Part shown: one piece after another, positions 28,527-38,953 of the stretch
Layout: every line of letters starts with the position of its first letter
How positions within the stretch are numbered: the first letter of the stretch is position 1
Source: Pseudomonas petrae
GTDB lineage: Bacteria; Pseudomonadota; Gammaproteobacteria; Pseudomonadales; Pseudomonadaceae
Length of the DNA: 64,000 nucleotides
Assembly: GCF_021728295.1 (NCBI RefSeq)
Contig: NZ_JAKJXE010000005.1
Coordinates: 1 to 64,000 of the forward strand
Direction of reading: 5' to 3'
Made by a program: the position numbers and the translations under genes
Notes under the pieces: generated by a model
Seen by the model: only the letters and a program-made list of their open reading frames with translations
Databases searched by the model: none
What the model was told of the DNA's origin: nothing

Positions 28527-28684
28527 ATGCCTTTAATTCAATCGCTTAGCAACAAGATGCGGAACACAAACATTCTTATTCCTATTTATTTTCACTTATT
28601 ATTCAATAACTTAGGTTTGACAGCGTTATAGAGGGGGCTCAGACTTGCCGCCTGTATTACCTATATCTTCGACAGGACCCGATC

Positions 28685-29161
28685 ATGAAAGGCGACATCA
28701 CAGTCATCCAGCATCTCAACAAGATCCTCGGTAACGAGCTGGTCGCGATCAATCAGTACTTCCTGCATGCGCGCATGTACGAAGACTGGGGCCTGAACAA
28801 GCTTGGCAAACACGAGTACCACGAATCCATCGACGAGATGAAACACGCTGACAAACTGATCAAGCGCATCCTGTTCCTGGAAGGCCTGCCGAATCTGCAG
28901 GACTTGGGCAAGATCCTGATCGGCGAGCACACCAAGGAAATGCTTGAGTGTGACCTTCGCATCGAGCGCAAGGGCCACGCTGATTTGAAAGCCGCCATCG
29001 CGCATTGCGAAACCGTGGGTGACTTCGGCAGCCGCGAGATGCTGGAAGACATTCTGGAATCGGAAGAAGAGCACATCGACTGGCTGGAAACCCAGCTGGG
29101 CCTGATCGACAAGGTCGGCATCGAGAACTACCTGCAGTCTCAGATGGGCGAAGAGGACTGA
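28685..29161 (+). CDS. bfr: Bacterioferritin (heme-containing, BfrB type)
   Basis: A 158-residue subunit of the 24-mer iron storage shell. The heme ligand Met52 is present, and ferroxidase ligands Glu18, Glu51 and His54 are in place ([13 protein letters not shown]), with the second half HIDWLETQ near 130. The Met52 and complete ferroxidase set point to the BfrB type that pairs with Bfd. The neighbours bfd and grxD match the standard Pseudomonas order. Confidence 0.95.
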   Translation: MKGDITVIQHLNKILGNELVAINQYFLHARMYEDWGLNKLGKHEYHESIDEMKHADKLIKRILFLEGLPNLQDLGKILIGEHTKEMLECDLRIERKGHADLKAAIAHCETVGDFGSREMLEDILESEEEHIDWLETQLGLIDKVGIENYLQSQMGEED

Positions 29162-29186
29162 TAATCGTCCCTGACACCGTCCAATA

Positions 29187-29223
29187 AAAAGCCCCGCTTC
29201 TCGGCAGAGAGCGGGGCTTTTTT
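29187..29223. terminator. Bidirectional terminator between bfr and grxD
   Basis: AAAAAGCCCCGC and GCGGGGCTTTTTT form a stem flanked by A-run and T-run, so it can act for bfr on the plus strand and grxD on the minus strand, which converge here. Confidence 0.92.
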
Positions 29224-29236
29224 ACGACCGCCGAAA

Positions 29237-29566
29237 TCAGGCAGTGGCGTTTTTCGCAACAGCGGCTTTCACCAGTTCCTGCAGAGAACCGTCAGCCTGC
29301 ATTTCAGTGATGATGTCGCTACCGCCGACCAGCTCACCACCGACCCACAGCTGCGGGAAGGTTGGCCAGTTGGCGTATTTCGGCAAGTTGGCGCGGATTT
29401 CCGGGTTCTGCAGGATATCGACGTACGCGAACTTTTCGCCACAGGCCATCAGTGCCTGGGAAGCCTTGGCCGAAAAGCCACACTGCGGGGCATTCGGAGC
29501 GCCTTTCATGTAAAGCAGAACGGTGTTGCTGGCAATCTGGTCTTTGATCGTTTCGATAATATCCAT
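29237..29566 (-). CDS. grxD: Monothiol glutaredoxin
   Basis: A 109-residue monothiol glutaredoxin of the Grx4 family, which binds a glutathione-coordinated 2Fe-2S cluster and takes part in Fe-S delivery. The active site is CGFS at residues 29-32, with the glutathione-binding lysine in YMKG (Lys21), WPTFPQLW and GGSDI motifs. GAGG precedes the ATG. Length is typical of the bacterial single-domain type. Confidence 0.96.
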   Translation of the reverse strand: MDIIETIKDQIASNTVLLYMKGAPNAPQCGFSAKASQALMACGEKFAYVDILQNPEIRANLPKYANWPTFPQLWVGGELVGGSDIITEMQADGSLQELVKAAVAKNATA

Positions 29567-29682
29567 GGAGCACCTCGGCTAAACTTTACGACTGTATGTG
29601 TCGACACGGTGGCGCATTCTAAACGATTCCCGAGCATAACGCTCGGTCTTGGCCTTGATCGTTCTTATGAAGATGATGGCCA

Positions 29683-31791
29683 TCATGCCGCTGCAACAGT
29701 GACCGGCACCCCATTCAGCACGGCGTTCCCGGAGATCCCATCCAGCGCCCGCTCGTCAGTGAGGTCATTCGCGCTCTCACCTGGTTGGGCTGTAGCGATA
29801 TCCATTTTCACGCCCGGACGACCGTGGCCCCAGCCATGGGGCAGGCTGACGACCCCGCGCATCATGTCGTCGCTGCCCATTACCTCGACCTCGATCACGC
29901 CGACCCGCGAGCTGACCCTGACCCGCTGACCATCCATCAACCCTCTGCTGAGCAAGTCGTCAGGGTGCATCAACAACTGATGCCGCGGCTTGCCTTTCAC
30001 CAGGCGATGGTAATTGTGCATCCATGAATTATTGCTGCGCACGTGGCGCCGACCGATGAGCACCAGGGCGTCGGCGTGCGGAGCCGGCTGCGCGGCGAAG
30101 CGAGCGAGATCGGCAAGGATCACCGACGGCGCGGTCTGAACGCGCTGGTTGACGGTTTTGAGGCGCTTGGCGAGGTTGGGCTTGAGCGGCCCGAGGTCCA
30201 GGCCGTGGGGATACTGCGCCAGTGTCTCCAGCGACAGCTTAAGCGGCGAAGCATCGCCATACAGCCCGGCGCGCAGACCGCGATCGACCATCTGCGACGG
30301 CCGCATCGTCGGTTTGAGCTCCCGGCCGGTTTTCAGTGCGAACGCTTGGGCGAGGCCGACAAAGATTTCCCAGTCGTGCAGCGCGCCCTCGGGCTTGACG
30401 AGGATGGCGCGGTTGAACCGTGTGACGTTGCGCACGGCGAACATGTTGAACGTGGTGTCGTAGTGGTCATTTTCCAAAGCGGACGTCGACGGCAGTATCA
30501 GGTCTGCGTGCCGCGTGGTTTCGTTGATGTACAAATCGACGCTGACCATGAACTCCATCCCTTCAAGCGCGGTGTCGAGCTGACGGCCGTTCGGCGTCGA
30601 CAACACCGGGTTGCCCGCGACCGTAATCAGTGCCTTGATCTGCCCTTCCCCGGGCGTCAGCATTTCCTCCGCCAGCGCAGAAACCGGCAGCTCGCCGCCG
30701 TACTCAGGCAGTTGCGAGACGCGGCTCTGCCAGCGGTTGAAGCTGCCGCCGGAGGTTGACGCCACCAGATCCAGCGCGGGCTCGGTGCACAGCGCACCGC
30801 CTGCACGGTCGAGATTGCCGGTGACCAGATTGATCAGTTGCACCAGCCAGTGGCACAGCGTGCCAAATGCCTGGGTGGAGATACCCATACGCCCGTAACA
30901 CACACCGCTTTCGGCAGCGGCGAAGTCCCGCGCGAGCTGCCTGATCTGCTCGGCAGGCACGCCGCATCGAGGACTCATGGCGTCGGCGTTCATCTCGCTG
31001 ACTGCCGCGCGGACTTCCTCCAGGCCATCAACCCCAAGGTGGCTTTCACGGGTCAGGCCTTCGGCAAACAGGGTGTGCAGCAAGCCGAACAGAAACGCTG
31101 CGTCGCCGCCCGGACGGATGAACAGGTGCTGATCGGCAATGGCGGCGGTCTCGCTGCGACGCGGATCGACCACCACGACTTTGCCGCCACGGGCCTGAAT
31201 CGCCTTCAGGCGCTTCTCGACGTCCGGCACGGTCATGATGCTGCCGTTGGACGCCAGCGGGTTGCCGCCGAGGATGAGCATGAAATCGGTGTGGTCAATG
31301 TCGGCGATGGGCAGCAGCAGACCGTGGCCGTACATCAAGTGACTGGTGAGGTGATGAGGCAACTGGTCCACGGAGGTTGCGGAGTAGCGGTTACGGGTTT
31401 TCAGCAGCCCGAGAAAATAATTGCTGTGGGTCATCAGCCCATAGTTGTGCACGCTGGGGTTGCCCTGATACACCGCCACCGCGTTCTGCCCATGACGCTC
31501 CTGAATGTCGGCCAAGCGCTCGGCGATCAAATCAAACGCGGCCTGCCACTCGATCGGCTGCCAGTCGTTGCCAATGCGCTGCATGGGCCGCCGGAGGCGA
31601 TCGGGGTCATTCTGGATATCTTGCAGCGCGATGGCTTTGGGGCAGATATGCCCGCGACTGAACGTGTCCTGCGCATCGCCCTTGATCGAGGTGATCAGGG
31701 TGGTGGCATCGTCCTGCAGGGTGGTTTCGAGGGTGAGGCCGCAAATCGCCTCGCACAGGTGACAGGCACGGTGGTGCAGAGTCTTGGTCAT
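29683..31791 (-). CDS. Molybdopterin oxidoreductase (formate dehydrogenase-like)
   Basis: A 702-residue molybdenum enzyme of the DMSO reductase family. The N-terminal 4Fe-4S motif is CHLCEAICG plus a distal Cys in HICPKA. The central molybdopterin domains (VYQGNPSVHNYG, ILGGNPLASNGS) and the C-terminal dinucleotide-binding domain (LMHPDDLLSRGL, SLPHGWGHG) are complete. There is no Tat signal, so it is cytoplasmic. No electron-transfer subunit, transporter or cofactor chaperone gene adjoins it. It could be a formate dehydrogenase or a dehydrogenase of another small substrate; sequence alone does not settle this. Confidence 0.85.
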   Translation of the reverse strand: MTKTLHHRACHLCEAICGLTLETTLQDDATTLITSIKGDAQDTFSRGHICPKAIALQDIQNDPDRLRRPMQRIGNDWQPIEWQAAFDLIAERLADIQERHGQNAVAVYQGNPSVHNYGLMTHSNYFLGLLKTRNRYSATSVDQLPHHLTSHLMYGHGLLLPIADIDHTDFMLILGGNPLASNGSIMTVPDVEKRLKAIQARGGKVVVVDPRRSETAAIADQHLFIRPGGDAAFLFGLLHTLFAEGLTRESHLGVDGLEEVRAAVSEMNADAMSPRCGVPAEQIRQLARDFAAAESGVCYGRMGISTQAFGTLCHWLVQLINLVTGNLDRAGGALCTEPALDLVASTSGGSFNRWQSRVSQLPEYGGELPVSALAEEMLTPGEGQIKALITVAGNPVLSTPNGRQLDTALEGMEFMVSVDLYINETTRHADLILPSTSALENDHYDTTFNMFAVRNVTRFNRAILVKPEGALHDWEIFVGLAQAFALKTGRELKPTMRPSQMVDRGLRAGLYGDASPLKLSLETLAQYPHGLDLGPLKPNLAKRLKTVNQRVQTAPSVILADLARFAAQPAPHADALVLIGRRHVRSNNSWMHNYHRLVKGKPRHQLLMHPDDLLSRGLMDGQRVRVSSRVGVIEVEVMGSDDMMRGVVSLPHGWGHGRPGVKMDIATAQPGESANDLTDERALDGISGNAVLNGVPVTVAAA

Positions 31792-31938
31792 CGCCAGTCT
31801 CGAGTTTTTATAGGGCGATCAAGCCGATCGCGGATACAAAACTATGGGACCTGTCCAGGCGATGCGCCAGAAATGTCAGCGCCGTGAATCGCGCAGCATC
31901 AGGCGAGCCGATAGCTCACCCGATGAAGGAAACGTCAC

Positions 31939-32241
31939 TCAAGAAGCGGCGCCACCGATGGGCGTGACCACCTTGCGCTGCATCTGCACCTCATGAACCG
32001 TTTCGATCTGCTCCTGAGACACCTGGACGCCGGTGAGTTCGCCGATCAGCCGCCAGTGTTCGTCGAGTCCGGCACTGATGGTTGCCATGCGATCGATCAT
32101 CCGGCGTCCCGCAGAACGGGTGACCTCATCTTCGCTGCGCATCAGTTCGAACGACATCGACGTCATGGACGCCGTGAGGTGCGTAAGGGTTCGAGCCGTG
32201 AGCCCGAGCAGTTCCGTCAGTTGTTGCTCTTTTGAATCCAT
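31939..32241 (-). CDS. Conserved hypothetical helical protein
   Basis: A 100-residue protein I do not recognise. It is likely all-helical and lacks a signal peptide or membrane segment (QQLTELLGLTARTLTHLTAS near the N-terminus). AGAGGTGGGG precedes its ATG at the right spacing, which supports it as a gene. It lies upstream of the molybdoenzyme on the same strand with a 147-base gap, so co-transcription is possible but not shown. Confidence 0.65.
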   Translation of the reverse strand: MDSKEQQLTELLGLTARTLTHLTASMTSMSFELMRSEDEVTRSAGRRMIDRMATISAGLDEHWRLIGELTGVQVSQEQIETVHEVQMQRKVVTPIGGAAS

Positions 32242-32691
32242 TCCCCACCTCTTTTGGAGGACATAAGCGGCCTTTATAACCCACGCCGATGGTTTAGGAA
32301 ACGTCCGGGTTTCCGCGGCGTGAAGCGTGTCGCATAAGGCTGCACAGTGGTTTGCGACTGTTACGGATCAGGCAGTAATCGCAGCAACGCCAACGGGTAT
32401 CACAAGCGATGTGTCTGATCAGGACTAATGCGATGGCGAATGGCCTGCGCAGAAACATGACTGTAGCACTTCGTTACATGAAAAGCGTCCTGCGAACACC
32501 GCTTTCAGGCTACCGAACGTCCGACGACGATTTTCCGTCACGGCGGGCCTTGGCATCAGGCGACATTTTCTTATACCCTCGCGCCTTCCCTATTCGTCGC
32601 CCCGTGCGGCTTTCGCCGCAGGTCTCGCCCGTTTTTCCGAAAAAACCCGGCTTTGAGGATCTGCGGTCTGTTGCAGACAAGGTAGTTAATG
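32242..32691. other. Intergenic region upstream of argF
   Basis: About 450 bases without a convincing gene. It holds the divergent promoters for argF and the small helical protein. TGTCGC at 32328-32333 is a possible ArgR half-site, without a clean second half. A small hairpin TGCGGC-TTTC-GCCGCA lies at 32605-32620, in what should be the argF leader. Confidence 0.4.
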
Positions 32692-33612
32692 ATGAGCGCA
32701 AGGCACTTTCTCTCGATGATGGACTACACCCCCGCTGAGCTGGTCGGGGTGATTCGTCGCGGCGTTGAGCTGAAGGACCTGCGGAATCGAGGCGTGCTCT
32801 TCGAGCCATTGAAGGGCCGTATCCTGGCGATGATCTTCGAGAAATCCTCGACGCGGACCCGTGTCTCGTTCGAAGCCGGGATGATCCAGCTGGGCGGCCA
32901 GGCCATCTTCCTCTCCCCTCGGGACACCCAGCTGGGCCGTGGCGAGCCGATTGCCGATGGCGCACGGGTGATGTCGCGGATGGTCGATGCCGTGATGATC
33001 CGTACCTTCGCCCACAGCAACCTCACCGAGTTCGCTGCCCATTCCCGCGTGCCGGTGATCAACGGCCTGTCCGATGACCTCCATCCCTGCCAGTTGCTGG
33101 CCGACATGCAGACGTTCCTCGAGCACCGCGGCTCCATTCAGGGCAAGACCGTGGCGTGGATCGGTGATGGCAATAACATGTGCAACAGCTATATAGAAGC
33201 AGCGATTCAGTTCGACTTTCAGTTGCGTGTCGCCTGTCCGGACGGCTACGAACCCAGCGCGCATTACCTGGCCTTGGCGGGCGATCGCGTGACCTTGACC
33301 CGCGACCCCCACGAAGCGGTAAAAGGTGCGCACCTGGTCAGTACCGATGTGTGGACATCCATGGGGCAGGAAGAAGAAGCCGCCAAGCGTCTGGCCCTGT
33401 TCAAGCCTTTTCAGGTCACCCGCGAAATGCTCGACCGCGCTGCTGACGATGTGATTTTCATGCACTGCCTGCCGGCGCACCGTGGTGAGGAGATCAGCGA
33501 AGACCTGCTGGATGACCCGCGTTCGGTGGCGTGGGATCAGGCGGAGAACCGGCTGCATGCGCAGAAAGCCCTGCTCGAGTTCCTCGTGGCCCCGGCCTTC
33601 GCTGCCCCATGA
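32692..33612 (+). CDS. argF: Ornithine carbamoyltransferase (anabolic)
   Basis: A 306-residue enzyme that makes citrulline from ornithine and carbamoyl phosphate. The carbamoyl-phosphate loop is KSSTRTR near residue 45, the HxxQ-type DLHPCQ and the C-terminal [10 protein letters not shown] are present. Two ATG codons are adjacent at 32689 and 32692; I take the second because Pseudomonas ArgF proteins begin MSxxHFLS. The gene is upstream of an ABC ATPase with a four-base overlap. The catabolic counterpart ArcB is longer and not seen here. Confidence 0.96.
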   Translation: MSARHFLSMMDYTPAELVGVIRRGVELKDLRNRGVLFEPLKGRILAMIFEKSSTRTRVSFEAGMIQLGGQAIFLSPRDTQLGRGEPIADGARVMSRMVDAVMIRTFAHSNLTEFAAHSRVPVINGLSDDLHPCQLLADMQTFLEHRGSIQGKTVAWIGDGNNMCNSYIEAAIQFDFQLRVACPDGYEPSAHYLALAGDRVTLTRDPHEAVKGAHLVSTDVWTSMGQEEEAAKRLALFKPFQVTREMLDRAADDVIFMHCLPAHRGEEISEDLLDDPRSVAWDQAENRLHAQKALLEFLVAPAFAAP

Positions 33613-34688
33613 GTCAGCCCCTGCTGCTGACGCTGCATAACCTCGCCTGTGGTTATCAGGACCAACGCGTGGTGCAGAACCTCAATCTGCACCTGAATGC
33701 CGGCGACATCGGTTGCCTGCTGGGTTCGTCCGGCTGCGGCAAGACCACTACCCTGCGCGCCATCGCCGGTTTCGAGCCGGTGCATGAGGGCGAGATAACG
33801 CTGGCGGGCGAGGTCATTTCCCGGGCCGGGTTTACCCTGGCCCCGGAGAAGCGCCGGATCGGCATGGTGTTTCAGGACTACGCCCTGTTTCCGCACCTCA
33901 CCGTCGCCGACAACATCGCCTTCGGCATCCGCAAACATCCGCGCCAGAAGCAGGTGGTTCAGGAGATGCTGGAGCGGGTCAATCTCCGCGCGCTGGGCAG
34001 CCGCCATCCCCATGAGCTTTCCGGTGGACAGCAACAACGTGTGGCGCTGGCCCGCGCGCTCGCGCCGGAGCCGCAGTTGTTGCTGCTCGATGAGCCGTTT
34101 TCAAACCTGGATGGCGAGCTGCGTCGGCGCCTGAGCCACGAGGTGCGCGACATTCTCAAAGCCCGTGGCACCAGCGCGATTCTGGTGACCCACGACCAGG
34201 AAGAAGCCTTTGCCGTGAGCGATCACGTCGGCGTGTTCAAGGACGGTCGGCTGGAGCAGTGGGATACGCCCTACAACCTCTATCACGAGCCGGCGACGCC
34301 TTATGTCGCCAGTTTCGTCGGCCAGGGTTATTTCATTCGCGGGCAAATGATCGATGCCGAATCGGTGCAGACCGAGTTGGGCGTGCTGCGGGGCAATCGT
34401 GCCTACGCTGGCGCGCCGGGTACGCCGATGGATGTGCTGCTGCGCCCTGACGACATCGTTTATGCGCCCGACAGCCCGATCAAGGCCCGCGTTGCGAGCC
34501 TGACGTTTCAGGGCGCGGCCACTTTGTATCGCCTGCAGTTGCCGACCGGCACGCAGCTGGAAGCGTTGTTTCCCAGCCATGTGGATCTGCGCGCCGGGGA
34601 TCAGGTCGGCTTCAACGTGTCAGCCGAGCATCTGGTGCTTTTTCCAACTTCGGGCAGCGTCCCGGTGCATCGGGACGTGGCGGTCTGA
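33609..34688 (+). CDS. ABC transporter ATPase (FbpC/PotA-like)
   Basis: A 359-residue ATPase of the iron(III)/polyamine/sulfate import group. Walker A is GSSGCGKTT, the signature LSGGQQQR, Walker [13 protein letters not shown], and a TOBE domain follows from about residue 240. The start at 33609 overlaps the argF stop (ATGA). No permease or binding protein is nearby, so it must work with subunits encoded elsewhere or is an orphan. From memory the same argF-ATPase pair occurs in P. aeruginosa (PA3537-PA3538) and P. putida, with no established substrate. Confidence 0.88.
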   Translation: MSQPLLLTLHNLACGYQDQRVVQNLNLHLNAGDIGCLLGSSGCGKTTTLRAIAGFEPVHEGEITLAGEVISRAGFTLAPEKRRIGMVFQDYALFPHLTVADNIAFGIRKHPRQKQVVQEMLERVNLRALGSRHPHELSGGQQQRVALARALAPEPQLLLLDEPFSNLDGELRRRLSHEVRDILKARGTSAILVTHDQEEAFAVSDHVGVFKDGRLEQWDTPYNLYHEPATPYVASFVGQGYFIRGQMIDAESVQTELGVLRGNRAYAGAPGTPMDVLLRPDDIVYAPDSPIKARVASLTFQGAATLYRLQLPTGTQLEALFPSHVDLRAGDQVGFNVSAEHLVLFPTSGSVPVHRDVAV

Positions 34689-34715
34689 AGGCCTGTCATT
34701 CTCGATCAGGCACTT

Positions 34716-35504
34716 TTAGCCCAGGATCAACGCGCCGCTGGCCATCAGCGTCGCGTGCCCGCCAATCTTCACGCGTTCACCCTCAAGCCGGCAGAACAGC
34801 TCCCCTCCCCGCGCCGACGCCTGATAACCCGTCAGGCTGAATTTGTTGAGACGGGCCGACCAGTAAGGAATCAGGCTGCAGTGTGTCGAGCCCGTGACCG
34901 GGTCTTCATTGATGCCGATGCCCGGCGCAAAGTAGCGCGAGACAAAATCGTAGCGTTCGCCGTCACCCTTGGCGGTCACGATCACCCCTGGCCACGGCAA
35001 CCGCGCGATGGCAGCGAAGTCGGGTTTGCAATCGCGAACAGCCTGCTCGGACTCCAGCACCACAAGCAATTCCGCAGCACTCAGCACGTCGACGACGGCA
35101 GTGCCGAGAGCACGCTCGATTTCCACCGTCACACCCTGCTCGGCGGGCGGCATCGACGGAAAGTCCAGGACCAGCCGATTGCTTTCACGGCTCACACTCA
35201 ATGGCCCGGATTTACCGATGAAGTGAATAACTTCGGCCTTCTCGCCGTACTTCTCGAACAGCACAAAGGCGCTTGCCAGGGTCGCATGCCCGCACAGCGG
35301 CACTTCATGGGTCGGGGTAAACCAGCGTATGTGCCAGCCCGGGGCTTCACGGACCAGAAATGCGGTCTCCGACAAATTGTGCTCTGAAGCAATTTGCTGC
35401 ATCAGTGGATCGGAAAGCCAGGCGTCAAGGCGGTAGACCATTGCCGGGTTGCCTGAGAACGGGCGGTCGGTGAAAGCATCGACCTGATGGAATTCAAGCT
35501 GCAT
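34716..35504 (-). CDS. PhzF family epimerase/isomerase-like protein
   Basis: A 262-residue member of the PhzF family, a diaminopimelate-epimerase fold. The N-terminus (LEFHQVDAFTDRPFSGNPA) and the catalytic-glutamate segment (NLSETAFLV) are typical, as is the mirrored GIGINEDPVTGSTHCSL in the second half. The start at 35504 gives the standard family N-terminus; the reading frame extends 23 codons further up without support. No phenazine genes are close, so it is not a phenazine biosynthesis gene by context. Substrate unknown. Confidence 0.88.
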   Translation of the reverse strand: MQLEFHQVDAFTDRPFSGNPAMVYRLDAWLSDPLMQQIASEHNLSETAFLVREAPGWHIRWFTPTHEVPLCGHATLASAFVLFEKYGEKAEVIHFIGKSGPLSVSRESNRLVLDFPSMPPAEQGVTVEIERALGTAVVDVLSAAELLVVLESEQAVRDCKPDFAAIARLPWPGVIVTAKGDGERYDFVSRYFAPGIGINEDPVTGSTHCSLIPYWSARLNKFSLTGYQASARGGELFCRLEGERVKIGGHATLMASGALILG

Positions 35505-35612
35505 GGAAGGCACCCCCGAGTAACGAAATGCGGCGACCCGGTTCGGGCGCTGCGGGTCTGCGGTCAGTTTCACCGCATGAAAGGGTCAGGCATTTCTGAC
35601 GAACCCGGCGAA

Positions 35613-36083
35613 TCATTCCCGGCCAATCCGGACAAAGGTCGCACCTGTGTGTTCTGCAAGTACGGCGGCGGGCAGTTCGACTTCAAGCCCGCGCCGACCC
35701 GCGCTGACAAAAATCGTCGCGAACGGTTGAGCGGACTCATCGATGAAGGTGCGTAGCCTTTTCTTCTGCCCGAGCGGACTGATGCCGCCCAGTAAATAGC
35801 CGGTGGCACGCTGGGCGGCGGCCGGGGCAGCCATTTCGGCCTTCTTCGCGCCGGCGGCATGGGCCAGGGCTTTCAGATCCAGCGAGCCCACGACGGGGAC
35901 CACGGCCACCAGCAGCTCGCCTTTTTCAGTGCTGGCCAGCAGCGTCTTGAACACCTGAGCGGGGGCCAGATCGAGCTTTTCTGCCGCTTCCAGACCATAC
36001 GATGCGGCCTTGGGATCGTGTTCGTAACTGTGGACGCGATGTTCGGCGCGAACCTTTTTCAGTAAATCCAATGCAGGGGTCAT
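35613..36083 (-). CDS. ybaK: Cys-tRNA(Pro)/Cys-tRNA(Cys) deacylase YbaK
   Basis: A 156-residue YbaK/ProX-family editing protein that hydrolyses mischarged Cys-tRNA(Pro). The invariant lysine that positions the substrate is in QVFKTL (about residue 45), and family segments GYLLGGISPLGQKKRL and GRRGLEVEL are present. I start at 36083 with GGAGCG upstream, eight codons inside the longest frame. In P. putida, from memory, glpF lies between ybaK and glpK; here it does not. Confidence 0.92.
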   Translation of the reverse strand: MTPALDLLKKVRAEHRVHSYEHDPKAASYGLEAAEKLDLAPAQVFKTLLASTEKGELLVAVVPVVGSLDLKALAHAAGAKKAEMAAPAAAQRATGYLLGGISPLGQKKRLRTFIDESAQPFATIFVSAGRRGLEVELPAAVLAEHTGATFVRIGRE

Positions 36084-36210
36084 GCAGCGCTCCAGACAGC
36101 CAGACACTTTCTCGTTTGCTGCCGATACTTTAGGCCATTGGTTATCGAAATGCCTGCATTCGAGAAGGACTTATCCACTAATATCGGCGACTCGGAACAT
36201 TCATCGATAA

Positions 36211-37884
<1,674 letters not shown>

Positions 37885-37967
37885 ACGGAGCGGCAGAGGC
37901 ATTTTTTCCGGCTGACAGGCAATGGCTGCCTGCGGCATCATGGGCGCCCGTGCCCGAAGGATAAAAA

Positions 37968-38723
37968 ATGAATCTGCCACCCCGTCAACAGCAGATCCTC
38001 GAGCTGGTCCGTGAGCGCGGCTACGTCAGCATCGAGGAAATGGCGCAGCTGTTCGTCGTGACCCCGCAAACCATCCGCCGCGACATCAATCAGCTCGCGG
38101 AAATGAACCTCCTGCGTCGCTACCACGGTGGCGCGGCCTACGACTCCAGCATCGAAAACACTGCCTACGCCATGCGTGCCGATCAGATGCGCGATGAGAA
38201 GCAACGCATCGCCGAGGCCATCGCCGCGCAGATCCCGGATCACGCGTCGCTGTTCATCAACATCGGCACCACCACCGAATCCATCGCCCGTGCCCTGCTG
38301 AACCACAACCACCTCAAGATCATCACCAACAACCTGCACGTGGCGTCGATTCTCAGCGGCAAGGACGACTTTGAAGTGCTGCTGGCAGGCGGCAATGTGC
38401 GCCGGGATGGCGGCGTGGTCGGTCAAGCGAGCGTGGATTTCATCACGCAGTTCAAAGTCGATTTCGCCCTGGTGGGCATTAGCGGGATCGATGAGGACGG
38501 CAGCCTGCTGGATTTCGATTATCAGGAAGTGCGCGTTTCCCAGGCGATCATCGCCAACGCGCGTCAGGTGATTCTGGCAGCGGACTCCAGCAAGTTCGGC
38601 CGAAACGCGATGGTTCGACTGGGACCGATCACGCTGATCGACTGCCTGGTGACGGATCAGACGCCTGTACCTGCGCTGGCGCAACTGCTGACGCAAAACA
38701 AGATTCGGCTGGAAGTGGTTTAA
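37968..38723 (+). CDS. glpR: Glycerol-3-phosphate regulon repressor (DeoR family)
   Basis: A 251-residue DeoR-family repressor, released by glycerol 3-phosphate. The N-terminal winged helix ([20 protein letters not shown], then [12 protein letters not shown]) is followed by the sugar-phosphate-binding domain ([14 protein letters not shown]). It lies between glpK and glpD, its targets, and candidate operators are visible before both. Confidence 0.95.
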   Translation: MNLPPRQQQILELVRERGYVSIEEMAQLFVVTPQTIRRDINQLAEMNLLRRYHGGAAYDSSIENTAYAMRADQMRDEKQRIAEAIAAQIPDHASLFINIGTTTESIARALLNHNHLKIITNNLHVASILSGKDDFEVLLAGGNVRRDGGVVGQASVDFITQFKVDFALVGISGIDEDGSLLDFDYQEVRVSQAIIANARQVILAADSSKFGRNAMVRLGPITLIDCLVTDQTPVPALAQLLTQNKIRLEVV

Positions 38724-38881
38724 GCCCCGATCCATGAGCGAGCGCGATTGCGGCGCTCGCCTCATCTCACGCCGCCCCATCTCAGATGTTCGCTTTTGTT
38801 CCTTTCCCCTCTCTCCCATCAGTATTTTCAATGAATACTGGGTGGCTGTGTTCGCCTTATTGCGCTACTATTTTCGGAAAT

Positions 38882-38907
38882 GAACATAAATGTTCGAATT
38901 CGCCCTC
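38882..38907 (+). promoter_or_regulatory. Candidate GlpR operator region upstream of glpD
   Basis: GAACAT-AA-ATGTTC forms a perfect inverted repeat, continuing into ATGTTCG-AATT-CG, which matches the left half and centre of the GlpR consensus. A further TTCG...CGAA pair lies at 38922-38937. glpD starts at 38954. Confidence 0.55.
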
Positions 38908-38953
38908 CCCATAGCGCAGCATTCGAACGCGATCGAACACTCAGGAGGCCCCG

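Noticed and set aside
32409..32738. 109-codon plus-strand frame upstream of argF
   Set aside because: It overlaps the argF start in another frame, has no ribosome site and no recognisable domain.
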